Assembly (NCBI GenBank): GCA_035294785.1 | Contig: DATGKF010000121.1 | Coordinates: forward strand, 1 to 64,000 | Length of the DNA: 64,000 bases | From: Poindextera sp035294785 | Lineage (GTDB): Bacteria; Pseudomonadota; Alphaproteobacteria; Caulobacterales; Caulobacteraceae | Direction of reading: 5' to 3' | Shown: positions 36,753 through 46,008 of the stretch, one piece after another | Layout of the letters: each line of letters begins with the position of its first letter | Numbering within the stretch: the first letter of the stretch is position 1 | Notes under the pieces: model-generated | What the model saw: the letters and a program-made list of their open reading frames with translations, nothing else | The model's database searches: none | Told to the model about the DNA's origin: nothing | Program-made: the position numbers and the translations under genes

Positions 36753-37277
36753 ATGCCCGTGCTCGACCCAGACATCGACATCCGTCCCCTGATCCGCGCC
36801 GAAGCGGAGAAGTGGCGCACGCTGCGGCTGAAGATGCTGCAAGAGCACCCAACCGCGTTTCTGTCGAGCTACGAAGACTGGCTCGACCGCGATCTCGACG
36901 CTTTCGCCGCTCAGATTCCAGAGGATGGCGTCGACGCCCTCTTCGGCGCCTTTCTTGGCGGTGAGCTCTGCGGGTCGGCCAGATTCAACCGGGAAACCCG
37001 CCGGAAGGTCGCGCACAGGGGCGATATGACCGCGGTCTACGTCGATCCCAGCCTGCGCGGGCGCGGAGTCGGCGAAGCTCTGGTGCAGGCGGTGATCGAC
37101 CGCGCCCGCCAGCATGTCGTCGTGCTGCTCTGCGGCGTCGGCGCCGGCAATACGCGAGCCGGCGATCTCTATCGGCGGCTCGGCTTTGTCGACTACGGCG
37201 TCCTATCGCGCGCGATGCGGGTCAACGGCGAGGACTATGACGAGGATCTGCTCATCATGAACTTGGACGAGGCCTGA
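36753..37277 (+). CDS. GNAT family N-acetyltransferase
   Basis: 174 residues. GNAT motifs are GSARFNRETRRKVAHRGDMTAVYVDPSLRGRG split across strands 3-4, the acetyl-CoA loop RGRGVGEALV, VLLCGVGAGNTRAGDLYRRLGFVDYG and a final strand EDLLIMNLDEA. Substrate unknown. The ATG at 36753 (MPVLDPDIDIRPL) gives the normal N-terminus. Its 3' end overlaps the convergent hydrolase gene by 43 bases. Confidence 0.9.
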   Translation: MPVLDPDIDIRPLIRAEAEKWRTLRLKMLQEHPTAFLSSYEDWLDRDLDAFAAQIPEDGVDALFGAFLGGELCGSARFNRETRRKVAHRGDMTAVYVDPSLRGRGVGEALVQAVIDRARQHVVVLLCGVGAGNTRAGDLYRRLGFVDYGVLSRAMRVNGEDYDEDLLIMNLDEA

Positions 37278-38173
37278 GCCTCGGGCCAGCGCCAGTCGAG
37301 CTTGGGCATGCGCGGCATGCGCAGCTTGAACGACTCGCTGGCGGGGATGCAGGCCTCGAGGCATTCGATGACCGGCTCGGCCGGGCCGTCGTTGAAGAAG
37401 TGCTTCAGGCCCCTGATGCGCTGGAAGCGGATCGGACGGCGGGTATGGGTTTCGGCGACCAGCTTTTCGGCGATCTCGATCGGGGCGAAGTCGTCCATGT
37501 CGCCATGGATCACATGCACCGGCACCTTCAGCCGCGTCAGCGCGGCGCGCATGTACGTCAGCTGCTCCGCTTGGTGGCTGATCTCGTAGATGGCGTTCCT
37601 CAGGTCGCGGGGGATCAGCCGCATGATGTGGCGGCCCCATCCGACCAGGAAGCGCACCGTCGGGCCGGCGACCCCCAGGTAGCTCGACAACAGGACGACG
37701 CTCGCCACCTTGCGCGGATTGGCCTCGGCCATCAGCGTCGCGATCGCCGCGCCGTAGGATTGACCGACCAGCAGGATGCGCTGTCCCGGCGCGGCTTTCA
37801 GCACGGGCGCCAGAGCCTCGGCCTGCACGCGGATGTCGGGCACGCAGTCGAACGGCTCAGAGCCGGCGAACCCTGGCCGGTCGACGACGATCATTTCGCG
37901 GTTGTCAGGGCAGGCGGCCAACGCCGGCGCCCAGTACTCCGACCAGGACGGCGCGCCGGTGATCACCACGATCTTCCACGGCGCCGGCGTCTCGCGCGGA
38001 GTCTCCAGCGCCTGAATGCGCCAGCCGTGGCCGCCGCCGGCCTCGAAGCTGACGCGGCGGACCCGATCGTCGGGAAACTCGGCCTCGAGCGGCGCATGCT
38101 CGATGCGGCCGGTCGCGGCAGCCTGAAAACACGCCAGCCCCACCCCGATCACCCCGTGCGGACGCCGTTTCAT
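37235..38173 (-). CDS. Alpha/beta hydrolase
   Basis: 312 residues. Core motifs are VVITGAPSWSEYWAPAL (oxyanion), IVVDRPGFAGSEPFD, the nucleophile elbow LLVGQSYGAAIATL, the acid strand VHVIHGDMDDFAPIE and a His in GLKHFFNDG. The N-terminus (MKRRPHGVIGVGLACFQAA) may be a weak signal peptide with a Cys that could be lipidated. Substrate unknown. The start at 38173 puts that signal at the N-terminus; an upstream in-frame ATG exists (38215). Confidence 0.87.
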   Translation of the reverse strand: MKRRPHGVIGVGLACFQAAATGRIEHAPLEAEFPDDRVRRVSFEAGGGHGWRIQALETPRETPAPWKIVVITGAPSWSEYWAPALAACPDNREMIVVDRPGFAGSEPFDCVPDIRVQAEALAPVLKAAPGQRILLVGQSYGAAIATLMAEANPRKVASVVLLSSYLGVAGPTVRFLVGWGRHIMRLIPRDLRNAIYEISHQAEQLTYMRAALTRLKVPVHVIHGDMDDFAPIEIAEKLVAETHTRRPIRFQRIRGLKHFFNDGPAEPVIECLEACIPASESFKLRMPRMPKLDWRWPEAQASSKFMMSRSSS

Positions 38174-38257
38174 GCCTCCATCTCCCTTACCTGACCGCTG
38201 ATTTTTTGAACGCAAAGCGCGGCCTTGGGTTCAGGCGGGCGAGTGTGCGCGCAAGGT

Positions 38258-38283
38258 CTTGAAAAAGGACTGATCCCCCCGTT
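38258..38283 (+). promoter_or_regulatory. Candidate sigma32 (heat-shock) promoter for clpB
   Basis: CTTGAAA at 38258-38264 and CCCCGTT at 38277-38283 are separated by 12 bases, close to the sigma32 consensus CTTGAAA-N12-CCCCATT. It lies about 150 bases upstream of the clpB ATG on the same strand, in the 260-base gap after the divergent hydrolase. Confidence 0.6.
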
Positions 38284-38433
38284 CAGGTGGGCGTCAGGTT
38301 CGGAAAAAGGCAGGCATATGCAGGCTTCGCCGATCTTGTGTGGCGCGGGCGCCACACCTAAATCCAGCCCGTCGGCGGCGCTTGCGCTTGATCAAGGCAG
38401 GCAGCCGTCCATTCCGCCTATCCAAGGGGAACC

Positions 38434-41028
38434 ATGAACATCGACCTCTATTCCGACCGCGCCAAACAGGCGATCCAGTCGGCGCAATCGCTCGCGCTTG
38501 CACGCCGCCACCAGCAGCTCGCGCCGGAGCATCTCCTGAAGGTTCTGCTCGAGGAGAAGGACGGGCTCGCACGCGCGCTGATCCAAAGCGCCGGAGGCCG
38601 GCCTGATCAGGCCGACCAGGCCGCCGAAGCCCTGCTCGCCAGGACGCCGAAGGTCGAGGGCGGTTCTGGTCAACTCTACATGCGGCCGGAAACGGCCAGC
38701 GTCTTTGCGACGGCGGAAGCCGACGCCAAGGCGGCTGGCGACGCCTTCGTCACCACCGAGCGGCTCTTGGTCGCGCTCGCCAAGGATGGCGGCGAGGCGG
38801 CCAACGCGCTGACATCCGCCGGCGTCACGGCCGCCGGCCTCGAAGAAGCGGCCAAGGGCCTGCGCAAGGGCCGCACCGCCGACACCGCTTCGGCCGAGGA
38901 GGGTTATGATGCGCTCAAGCGCTATGCCCGCGACCTCACGCAGGCGGCGCGCGACGAAAAGCTCGACCCGGTCATCGGCCGGGACGAGGAAATTCGCCGC
39001 ACCATCCAGGTGCTTTCCCGGCGCACCAAGAACAACCCCGTGCTCATCGGCGAACCGGGAGTCGGCAAGACCGCCATCGTGGAGGGCCTGGCGCTCCGTA
39101 TCGTCAACGGCGACGTGCCGGAGGGCCTGAAGGACAAGAAGCTGCTCGCCCTCGACATGGGCGCCCTGATCGCCGGCGCGAAATACCGCGGCGAGTTCGA
39201 GGAACGGCTGAAGGCCGTGCTCAACGAGGTCACCGCGGCCGAAGGCTCGATCATCCTCTTCATCGACGAGATGCACACGCTCGTCGGGGCCGGAAAGTCC
39301 GAAGGGGCGATGGACGCCTCCAACCTCCTGAAGCCGGCGCTCGCTCGCGGCGAACTCCACTGCGTCGGCGCGACCACGCTGGATGAGTACCGCAAGAACG
39401 TCGAGAAGGACGCCGCGCTGGCCCGCCGCTTCCAGCCCGTGTTCGTCGACGAGCCGACGGTCGAGGACACCATCTCGATCCTGCGCGGTCTGAAGGAGAA
39501 GTACGAGCTGCACCACGGCGTGCGCATCGCCGACGCGGCGATCGTCGCCGCCGCAACCCTGTCGAATCGCTACATTGCCGACCGCTTTCTGCCCGACAAG
39601 GCGATCGACCTGATGGACGAAGCGGCCAGCCGCGTGCGCATGGCGGTCGACTCCAAACCGGAGGAGTTGGACGAGATCGACCGCCGCGTCGTGCAGCTGA
39701 AGATCGAACGCGAGGCGCTTTCAAAGGAAACCGACCCGGCGTCCAAACAGCGGCTCGAACGGCTGGAGGACGAGCTCGACGACCTCGAGGGCCAGTCGGC
39801 CGAGATGACAGCCCGCTGGAAGGCCGAGAAGGACAAGGTCGGTCAGGCCGCCCAGGCGCGCGAGGCGCTCGATCGCTTGCGCGCCGAACTTGCCGCCAGC
39901 CAGCGGCGCGGCGACTTGCAGCGCGCGTCTGAGATCATGTACGGCGAGATCCCGCCGCTCGAGAAACGCCTCGCCGAGGAGGAGGCCGAGCAGGTGGGCC
40001 AGCTCAACCCCGAGGTCGTCGACGCCGAACAGATCGCTGCCGTCGTCTCCCGTTGGACGGGCGTGCCGGTCGAGAAGATGCTCGAAGGCGAGCGCGAGAA
40101 GCTGCTCAAGATGGAAGACGCGCTCCGCGCCCGCGTGGTCGGGCAGGACGAGGCGCTTCGGGCCGTTTCCGACGCCGTTCGGCGCGCCCGTGCCGGCCTG
40201 AAGGACCCCGGCCGGCCGATCGGCTCATTCCTGTTCTTGGGCCCCACCGGCGTCGGCAAGACCGAGCTGACCAAGGCGCTGGCCGAGTTTCTGTTCTCCG
40301 ACGAGGCCGCCATCACCAGGATGGACATGAGCGAGTACATGGAAAAGCACTCGGTCAGCCGCATGATCGGCGCGCCGCCGGGCTACGTCGGCTACGACGA
40401 GGGCGGGGCGCTCACCGAGAGCGTGCGCCGGCGGCCCTACCAGGTGGTGCTGTTCGACGAGATCGAAAAGGCCCACCCCGACGTCTTCAACGTCCTGCTG
40501 CAGGTGCTCGACGACGGACGGCTGACCGACGGCCAGGGCCGTACGGTCGACTTCCGAAACACGCTCATCATCATGACGTCGAACCTGGGCTCGGAGTTCC
40601 TCGCCGACCAGTCGGTGCAGGCCGATGGCGAGGCGGCCAGCGTCGAGGCGGTCCGCCCGCTGGTCATGGACGTGGTGCGCAAGCACTTCCGGCCGGAGTT
40701 CCTCAACCGGATCGACGACATCATCCTCTTCCACCGCCTCGGTCGCGAACAGATGGACGACATCGTCAAGATCCAGCTCCAGCGCGTCGAAAAGCTGCTG
40801 GCCGACCGCCAGATCAGCCTCTCCCTCGATGCCGGCGCCCTGCACTGGCTGGCCGAGCGCGGCTACGACCCGGTCTACGGCGCGCGCCCGCTCAAGCGGG
40901 TGATCCAGAAGGAGCTGATGGACCTGATCGCCCGCAAGCTGCTCGCCGGCGAGATCGCCGACAGCTCGGTCTTGGAAGTGACCGTCGGCGACGATGGGCT
41001 CGACGTCGGCAAGATGCTGGTGAACTGA
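38434..41028 (+). CDS. clpB: ATP-dependent disaggregase chaperone ClpB
   Basis: 864 residues, normal ClpB length. It has the double Clp-N repeat, first AAA with GEPGVGKTA near residue 206, a long coiled-coil middle domain (about 400-520, starting EIDRRVVQLKIEREAL), second AAA with GPTGVGKTE near 603, and a C-terminal small domain. No ClpP-binding loop, as expected. It works with DnaK to dissolve aggregates. GGGGAA precedes the ATG and a sigma32-like promoter lies upstream. Confidence 0.98.
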   Translation: MNIDLYSDRAKQAIQSAQSLALARRHQQLAPEHLLKVLLEEKDGLARALIQSAGGRPDQADQAAEALLARTPKVEGGSGQLYMRPETASVFATAEADAKAAGDAFVTTERLLVALAKDGGEAANALTSAGVTAAGLEEAAKGLRKGRTADTASAEEGYDALKRYARDLTQAARDEKLDPVIGRDEEIRRTIQVLSRRTKNNPVLIGEPGVGKTAIVEGLALRIVNGDVPEGLKDKKLLALDMGALIAGAKYRGEFEERLKAVLNEVTAAEGSIILFIDEMHTLVGAGKSEGAMDASNLLKPALARGELHCVGATTLDEYRKNVEKDAALARRFQPVFVDEPTVEDTISILRGLKEKYELHHGVRIADAAIVAAATLSNRYIADRFLPDKAIDLMDEAASRVRMAVDSKPEELDEIDRRVVQLKIEREALSKETDPASKQRLERLEDELDDLEGQSAEMTARWKAEKDKVGQAAQAREALDRLRAELAASQRRGDLQRASEIMYGEIPPLEKRLAEEEAEQVGQLNPEVVDAEQIAAVVSRWTGVPVEKMLEGEREKLLKMEDALRARVVGQDEALRAVSDAVRRARAGLKDPGRPIGSFLFLGPTGVGKTELTKALAEFLFSDEAAITRMDMSEYMEKHSVSRMIGAPPGYVGYDEGGALTESVRRRPYQVVLFDEIEKAHPDVFNVLLQVLDDGRLTDGQGRTVDFRNTLIIMTSNLGSEFLADQSVQADGEAASVEAVRPLVMDVVRKHFRPEFLNRIDDIILFHRLGREQMDDIVKIQLQRVEKLLADRQISLSLDAGALHWLAERGYDPVYGARPLKRVIQKELMDLIARKLLAGEIADSSVLEVTVGDDGLDVGKMLVN

Positions 41029-41070
41029 CCGGAGCGTCGCGCGACGCGTGCCGCGTGACCGGATGCGAAA

Positions 41071-41103
41071 AGCCCCGCGCCCGGGGGACAGGGGCGCGGG
41101 GCT
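41071..41103 (-). terminator. Rho-independent terminator (minus strand, possibly bidirectional)
   Basis: A 12-bp perfect GC stem (41071-41082 with 41092-41103) closes a 9-base loop. On the minus strand it is followed by CTTTTC, suiting the small secreted protein gene at 41137-41490. On the plus strand it lies 42 bases past clpB and lacks a good T run, so it may only slow clpB transcripts. Confidence 0.75.
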
Positions 41104-41136
41104 CGCTTACGAGCGGTCCAGAAGGGACGCTATCGC

Positions 41137-41490
41137 CTAGCAGGCGTAGCGGACGCGCTCGATGACGTAGGCGCCGACGTAGGGATCCCAGACCCGCTGC
41201 CTGCCGTAGCAGACGGCGTAGCCCGGATAGCCATATGGATCGCCGTAGTAGGGGCCGGGGCCATAGTAATAGTTGTGGTCGCTGGCGATCGCGGCGCCGA
41301 GGCCAAGGCCGATCACGCCGGCCGCCAGAGCGATGCCGCCATCGTCGCGGTCGAAGCCGCGGCCGCGGAATCCGCGGAAGTCGCCGCGAAAGCCGTGATG
41401 GAACGATTGGGCTGTCGCCGGCGTCGCCCCGCCCACGGCCGTTCCGGCCAGGGCGAGGGCTGCCAAGCCGGTGGTCAGAATCTTGCGCAT
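41137..41490 (-). CDS. Small secreted Gly/Tyr-rich protein
   Basis: 117 residues. A clear signal peptide (MRKILTTGLAALALAGTAV to ATAQS) precedes a His/Arg/Phe/Gly-rich stretch (FHHGFRGDFRGFRGRGF), a glycine-zipper-like GVIGLGLGAAIAS and a Tyr/Pro/Gly tail with two Cys (YAVCYGRQRVW ... YAC). Such proteins are common in Caulobacterales and Sphingomonadales with unknown roles, probably periplasmic or envelope-associated. A terminator lies directly downstream. Confidence 0.8.
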   Translation of the reverse strand: MRKILTTGLAALALAGTAVGGATPATAQSFHHGFRGDFRGFRGRGFDRDDGGIALAAGVIGLGLGAAIASDHNYYYGPGPYYGDPYGYPGYAVCYGRQRVWDPYVGAYVIERVRYAC

Positions 41491-41601
41491 TGGAACCTCC
41501 AGGGTGGAGTCGGTCGACTCAAGAACGCCTGCTGGCGTCGTTGGATGCGATCATGCCTAACCGCCATGAACCCTGGCTGAACGGGCGCGTCAGGCTCCTC
41601 G

Positions 41602-42591
41602 TCAGGAGCGGGACGGCTCTGGGCGGCCTCCGCCGAGCTGCCAGCCGACTTCGCCGGCCATGCGCTCGAAGAAGCCGGGCTCGTAAGCGTGCTCGGGATC
41701 GCGGCGCACCATCTCGTCCATGCGCTGCGCATCGTCGCCGACCAGGATGCGCCAACGCTCGTTTCTGACCCCGTCGAGGATGACGCCGGCGGCCGCGGCG
41801 GCGGTCATCGGCGCGTCTTCGAGGAAGCGGCGCGCCCCTTCGGCGACCATCGCCTGGATCATCTCATCGGTGACGTGCTGCGCACCGGCCGCCGCGAAGC
41901 GCGCTCTGGCCCGCTCCAACTCCGCCTTCGATAGTTGGTCGGAATCGTTGCCACTCAGGACTTTGCGCGAGTTGGCGGCGATCGAGGTGCCGATATGGCC
42001 CGGCATCACCACCGAGCACTTCACGTTCGGCGCGTTCAGCTTCAGGTCGTTGATCAGCGCCTCGGTGAACCCCTTCACCGCGAACTTCGCCGCCGAATAA
42101 GCCGTGTGCGCCGTCTGCGGTCCGAGGCTGGCCCAGAATCCGTTGACGCTGGAGGTGTTGATGATGTGCGCCTCGTCGGCGTTCATCAGCATCGGCAGGA
42201 ACGTGCGCACCCCGTAGTAGACACCGCCCCAGCAGATGTTGAACGTGCGCTCCCACTCGGCGCGGCTGTCGGCGATCATCGAGCCGCCGCCGCCGATGCC
42301 GGCGTTGTTGAACAGCAGATTCAGCTTGTCTGTCTCGTGCTGAGCGGCGAATTCATCGCGGAAGCGCCTGAGCTCCGCTTCGATGGAGACGTCGGCCATA
42401 TGCGTCGTGATGCGGGTGCCCTGCGGGAGCCCATCCGCTTCGCAGAGGTTCACGGTCTCCGCCATCGTCGTCGCCGAGACGTCGCAGGTTGCGACGTTGC
42501 AGCCCTCGGCCGCCAACTGGCGCACCAGCTCGCGCCCCATGCCTGTCCCGCCGCCGGTGACGACCGCCGTCTTGCCCGCGAAGTCCTTCAT
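41602..42591 (-). CDS. Short-chain dehydrogenase/reductase (SDR)
   Basis: 329 residues. A classical SDR core has TGGGTGMGREL (cofactor loop), LLFNNAGIGGGG, Ser in INTSSVNGF and catalytic YxxxK in AYSAAKFAVKGF. The C-terminal about 80 residues (EGARRFLEDAPMTAAAAA onward) extend beyond the 250-residue core, as in several dehydrogenases of hydrophobic alcohols. Substrate unknown. GAGGA precedes ATG 42591. It is divergent from the unknown gene at 42706. Confidence 0.92.
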   Translation of the reverse strand: MKDFAGKTAVVTGGGTGMGRELVRQLAAEGCNVATCDVSATTMAETVNLCEADGLPQGTRITTHMADVSIEAELRRFRDEFAAQHETDKLNLLFNNAGIGGGGSMIADSRAEWERTFNICWGGVYYGVRTFLPMLMNADEAHIINTSSVNGFWASLGPQTAHTAYSAAKFAVKGFTEALINDLKLNAPNVKCSVVMPGHIGTSIAANSRKVLSGNDSDQLSKAELERARARFAAAGAQHVTDEMIQAMVAEGARRFLEDAPMTAAAAAGVILDGVRNERWRILVGDDAQRMDEMVRRDPEHAYEPGFFERMAGEVGWQLGGGRPEPSRS

Positions 42592-42705
42592 CGAGTCCTC
42601 GTCTCCCTCGTCGCTCCGGGCGACCGCCTCGCGCGCGACCCGCGACGGCGATAAAGGCCGCCGGCGCACGGAAGTCGAGTCGTTAACCCGCCGGTAGAAC
42701 AACCG

Positions 42706-43998
42706 ATGGTACGAGCGGTCCCGGGGCGCTACTGCAACGCGCGACGCCGGGTCCGTCGCGCAACACAGGGCGTCGCTGTGTCCGTCCTTGGCGTCTCAAC
42801 CACCGAGCCGGACCACCCGGGCGCCGAGCTTGGCGCGGACACCCGCAGGCTCAATCCCGACGCCGCCGCGGCGCTGGCGCCTTACGCCGGCTCGCCGCTG
42901 CTCGACGCCGGGCAGCTCAACCTCATTTCGCTCGACGCCATCGCCACCCGGCCCCGCTGGCCGGTGCGACGCGACGCCGTCCACGACTACGCGGCCCGCA
43001 CGCTCACACGGCATCTTGCCGAACAGGGCAGCTTCCTTCGCGTTTCCGACACCGACTTCCTCGTCATCATGCCCGGCGAGCGGAAGTTCGCCGCCCAAGC
43101 GCGCTGCCTCCGCTACCTCGGCGAAATTCTCACCTACTTTCTCGGGGAGGCCCATCCGGCCGACCTCGCTGTCCGCTGTGTCAGCGCCATCGGCGCGCAC
43201 GGCCTCGAGGCAAGGCTGGTGGACCCGGCGGCCGTGGGCGTCGCCGCCGAACGCGAGGATCGCGAAGCCCGCGCCGCCGAGGCAGCCTCCGAACGCGGCG
43301 CCCCGTTCACCGCCGCCGACGGCACGCGCGTGCGCGTCTCCTGCGTGCTGGAGCCGGTCTTCGAGCTCAAGCGGTTCGCCCGCATCGGCAACCGCATCGC
43401 CCGCCGGGTGATCCGGATGTCGGACGAGGTCGCGCTCAGCGCGGTGCAGCTCGCCAACCTGTCGCGCGCCGATATCGAGAAGATCGATGTCGCGACCATC
43501 GCCCGCGGCGTCGACCGCTTGCGCAGCCAGGGGCAGGAGCGCGAGCTGACGCTGATTATCCCGGTCTCTTTCACCAGCCTGTCCAACCGCGGCAGCCGCG
43601 CGGCGCTCGCCGGCCTGCTCGGCGAGGCGAAGGCGCTGGTCGAGACCGGCGTCATCTGCGAGGTCCGCGACATCGAGGCCGTGCCCCAGACTGCGCTCGT
43701 CGAAGCCACGTCGCTGATCAAGCCCTACTGCATGTTCCTCACCGGCGGTCTCGCGGCCGCCCCGGGCCCGGCCCTCGCCAACCTCAAGGATACCAACCTG
43801 CACGCGCTCTCCTTCGAGGCGCCGGCGCAGGTCGGCGGCGACGCGGAGTTTCTCGGCTGGGCGCGCGAGGCGGTCACGTCGGCCAAACGTGTCGTTCGTT
43901 CGGCGATGATCTACCGCGTGGGCACGGCGCGGCAGGCCGGCCTCGCGGCCATGGTCGGCGCCACGCACGCGAGCCTGAGGCCAGCAGCCACCCGCTAG
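42706..43998 (+). CDS. Conserved protein of unknown function (possible degenerate GGDEF/EAL-like)
   Basis: 430 residues with no signal peptide or TM helix. Residues about 95-160 (RHLAEQGSFLRVSDTDFLVIMPG, RCLRYLGEILTYFLG) faintly recall a degenerate GGDEF fold, and the C-terminal part (ELTLIIPVSFTSLSNRGSR, ICEVRDIEAVPQTALVE, LIKPYCMFLTGGL) recalls an EAL-like barrel, but no catalytic motif is present and this is weak pattern matching. A GTG about 24 codons in (42778) is an alternative start. It shares a CTAG stop tetramer with the convergent hybrid kinase, and is next to that kinase, so a signalling role is plausible. Confidence 0.7.
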   Translation: MVRAVPGRYCNARRRVRRATQGVAVSVLGVSTTEPDHPGAELGADTRRLNPDAAAALAPYAGSPLLDAGQLNLISLDAIATRPRWPVRRDAVHDYAARTLTRHLAEQGSFLRVSDTDFLVIMPGERKFAAQARCLRYLGEILTYFLGEAHPADLAVRCVSAIGAHGLEARLVDPAAVGVAAEREDREARAAEAASERGAPFTAADGTRVRVSCVLEPVFELKRFARIGNRIARRVIRMSDEVALSAVQLANLSRADIEKIDVATIARGVDRLRSQGQERELTLIIPVSFTSLSNRGSRAALAGLLGEAKALVETGVICEVRDIEAVPQTALVEATSLIKPYCMFLTGGLAAAPGPALANLKDTNLHALSFEAPAQVGGDAEFLGWAREAVTSAKRVVRSAMIYRVGTARQAGLAAMVGATHASLRPAATR

Positions 43999-45953
43999 CT
44001 CGCGGCCGCCACGTCCGGCTCGCCATCGGCGATGCGGGCGACCTCGGCGAGCAGGCTGGACGGCGAGATCGGTTTGGCGACCACGCCGTTGATCCCCGAC
44101 TGCCGGTAGGTGACCAGCTGTTCGGGCATGACGTTGGCGGTCGTGGCCACGATAGGGATCGAGCCCAGGGGAGGCGGCATGGCGCGGATGCGTCGGCTGG
44201 CTTCGACGCCGTCCATAACCGGCATCTGGATGTCCATGAAGATCAGGTCGAAGTGTGAGCGCTGAACGGCCGCCACGCCTTCGGCGCCATCGTTGGCCGT
44301 CTCGACCGTCGCGCCGAGCTGGCTCAGCATGCTGGTGGCGACGAGGCGGTTGGTCGGGTTGTCCTCGACGACCAGCACGCGCAAGCCGGAGAGCCAGCCC
44401 TCGCCCGCGCCGCCGGCCTCCGGCGTCGCGCAGGCCGGCGCGGCGACTTCCATCCAGAACGTCGAGCCGACGCCGGCCTCGCTGGTGAAGCCGACGTCGC
44501 CGCCCATCATTCGCGCCAGGCGGCGCGTGATGGCGAGGCCAAGGCCCGGCCCGCCGAAGCGGCGCGTGGAAGAGCCGTCGACCTGGCTGAACTGGCGGAA
44601 CAGCGTGGCCTGGGCGTCCTTGGGGATGCCGATGCCCGTGTCCTCGACCTCCAGGCGCAGGCGCCGTCTTTCGCCGGCGCCGGACGCGGTCAGCGCGACC
44701 TTGACGTGGCCGGTGAGGGTGAACTTCACCGCGTTGCCGATCAGGTGGAAGGCCATCTTGCGCAACCGCGCGCCGTCGCCCTCGACCCAGCCGAGATCCT
44801 CCTGCACAGCCGCATCCAGCGTCAGGCCCTTGGCCGCGGCGGTCGGCCGCAGCAACGCGAGCACGTGCTCGATCCCGGCCGCGGGATCCAGCGGTTCGAC
44901 GGACAGCTCGAGGCGGCCCGCCTCGACGTCCGAATAGTCGACGATGTCGTTGAGCAGGTCCGAGAGCCCGACGCCGGACTCCAGCGCCTTGTCGATCAGC
45001 CGCAATCGCTCCTTGCGCACCGGCTCGTGCTTCAAAAGGTGCAGGATGCCGAGCACGCCGTTCATCGGCGTCCTCAACTCGTGGCTCATGTTGGCCAGGA
45101 ACTGGCTCTTCGCGGCGGCGGCGGTGAGCGCGGCCTGTTCGCCGGCGACGGCCGCGTCGCGCGCCTTCACCAGGTCGGTCACGTCCTGAGCGATGCCGAG
45201 CGTTTCCCAACGGCCTGATTCGAATTGGCGCATGCCCTGGAAGGCGACGCGCATGTGCCGCCAGGCGCCCTTGCCTGAGCGCTCGCGGTATTCAACGACG
45301 TGCTCGGCGCCGGTCGCGAGCGTGTCTTGCCAAGCCTCGTCCAGCGCCCCGACGTCGCGCCAGTGTACGGTTTTGCGCACCCACTCGCCCGGCATGGTCC
45401 AGTCGGCGTCGGTCGCCGACGCCGGGCGGGTGAAGTCGGGGTTGAGGTCGTATGTGTCAGTGTCCGGATTGTAGCGCCAGATGGTCACGCCGGCGGACTG
45501 GCGGAGCATGCCGGCGGTGCGCTGGGCCTCCTGGCTCTCGAAGTCGCGCCGCCGCTCGGCGGTGATATCGCGCAGGATCATCAGCACCCAGCCGTTGTCG
45601 CCGCCGACCGCGTGGTTGCGCATCCAAAGCCAGCGTCCGTCGGCCGTGGAGATCCGGTGTTCGACCACCGCCCGCTCGGCCAGCGCCAGGCCATCGACCG
45701 CTCCATGAGCGGCCGCGCGATCGTCGGGGTGGACGTAGTCCCAGAACGATCGATCCTCCGACTCCGGCGCCGGCCAACCCGTCAGGCTCGTCCAGGCCCC
45801 GTTTGTCTTGGTCAACGCGCCACGCTCGACCGCCATGAAGACATCGAGGCTGTTGGTGAAGAACCAGCTCATCGCCGCGACGGCGCCGCGCGGCGCGACC
45901 ACTGTCTCGGGTTTGTCGACCACGGCGCACCTGTGGGTTGCGATCGACGCCAA
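43995..45953 (-). CDS. Hybrid histidine kinase with PAS domains and C-terminal receiver
   Basis: 652 residues. Two PAS regions (WFFTNSLDVFMAVERG to DITAERRR; VTIWRYNPDTDTYDLN to LGIAQDVTDL) precede HisKA with the phospho-His in NMSHELRTPMNGVLG, HATPase_c with NAVKFTL, DTGIGIP and GGPGLGLAI, and a receiver with VVEDNPTNR, phospho-Asp in IFMDIQMPVMDG and a Lys in VAKPI. It is cytoplasmic, without TM helices. The signal and partner regulator are unknown. Start at 45953; Met28 is an alternative. Probably co-transcribed with the Rieske reductase gene 55 bases upstream. Confidence 0.94.
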   Translation of the reverse strand: MASIATHRCAVVDKPETVVAPRGAVAAMSWFFTNSLDVFMAVERGALTKTNGAWTSLTGWPAPESEDRSFWDYVHPDDRAAAHGAVDGLALAERAVVEHRISTADGRWLWMRNHAVGGDNGWVLMILRDITAERRRDFESQEAQRTAGMLRQSAGVTIWRYNPDTDTYDLNPDFTRPASATDADWTMPGEWVRKTVHWRDVGALDEAWQDTLATGAEHVVEYRERSGKGAWRHMRVAFQGMRQFESGRWETLGIAQDVTDLVKARDAAVAGEQAALTAAAAKSQFLANMSHELRTPMNGVLGILHLLKHEPVRKERLRLIDKALESGVGLSDLLNDIVDYSDVEAGRLELSVEPLDPAAGIEHVLALLRPTAAAKGLTLDAAVQEDLGWVEGDGARLRKMAFHLIGNAVKFTLTGHVKVALTASGAGERRRLRLEVEDTGIGIPKDAQATLFRQFSQVDGSSTRRFGGPGLGLAITRRLARMMGGDVGFTSEAGVGSTFWMEVAAPACATPEAGGAGEGWLSGLRVLVVEDNPTNRLVATSMLSQLGATVETANDGAEGVAAVQRSHFDLIFMDIQMPVMDGVEASRRIRAMPPPLGSIPIVATTANVMPEQLVTYRQSGINGVVAKPISPSSLLAEVARIADGEPDVAAAS

Positions 45954-46008
45954 ACTGCTCTTACGGAGTAAATATTTGGTACGGCCAAGCTGCGCTGTGG
46001 CGGGCGCG

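Noticed and set aside
41071..41103. Terminator for clpB
   Set aside because: The stem is strong but on the plus strand it lacks a T-run; the minus-strand orientation fits better, so it is annotated as minus.
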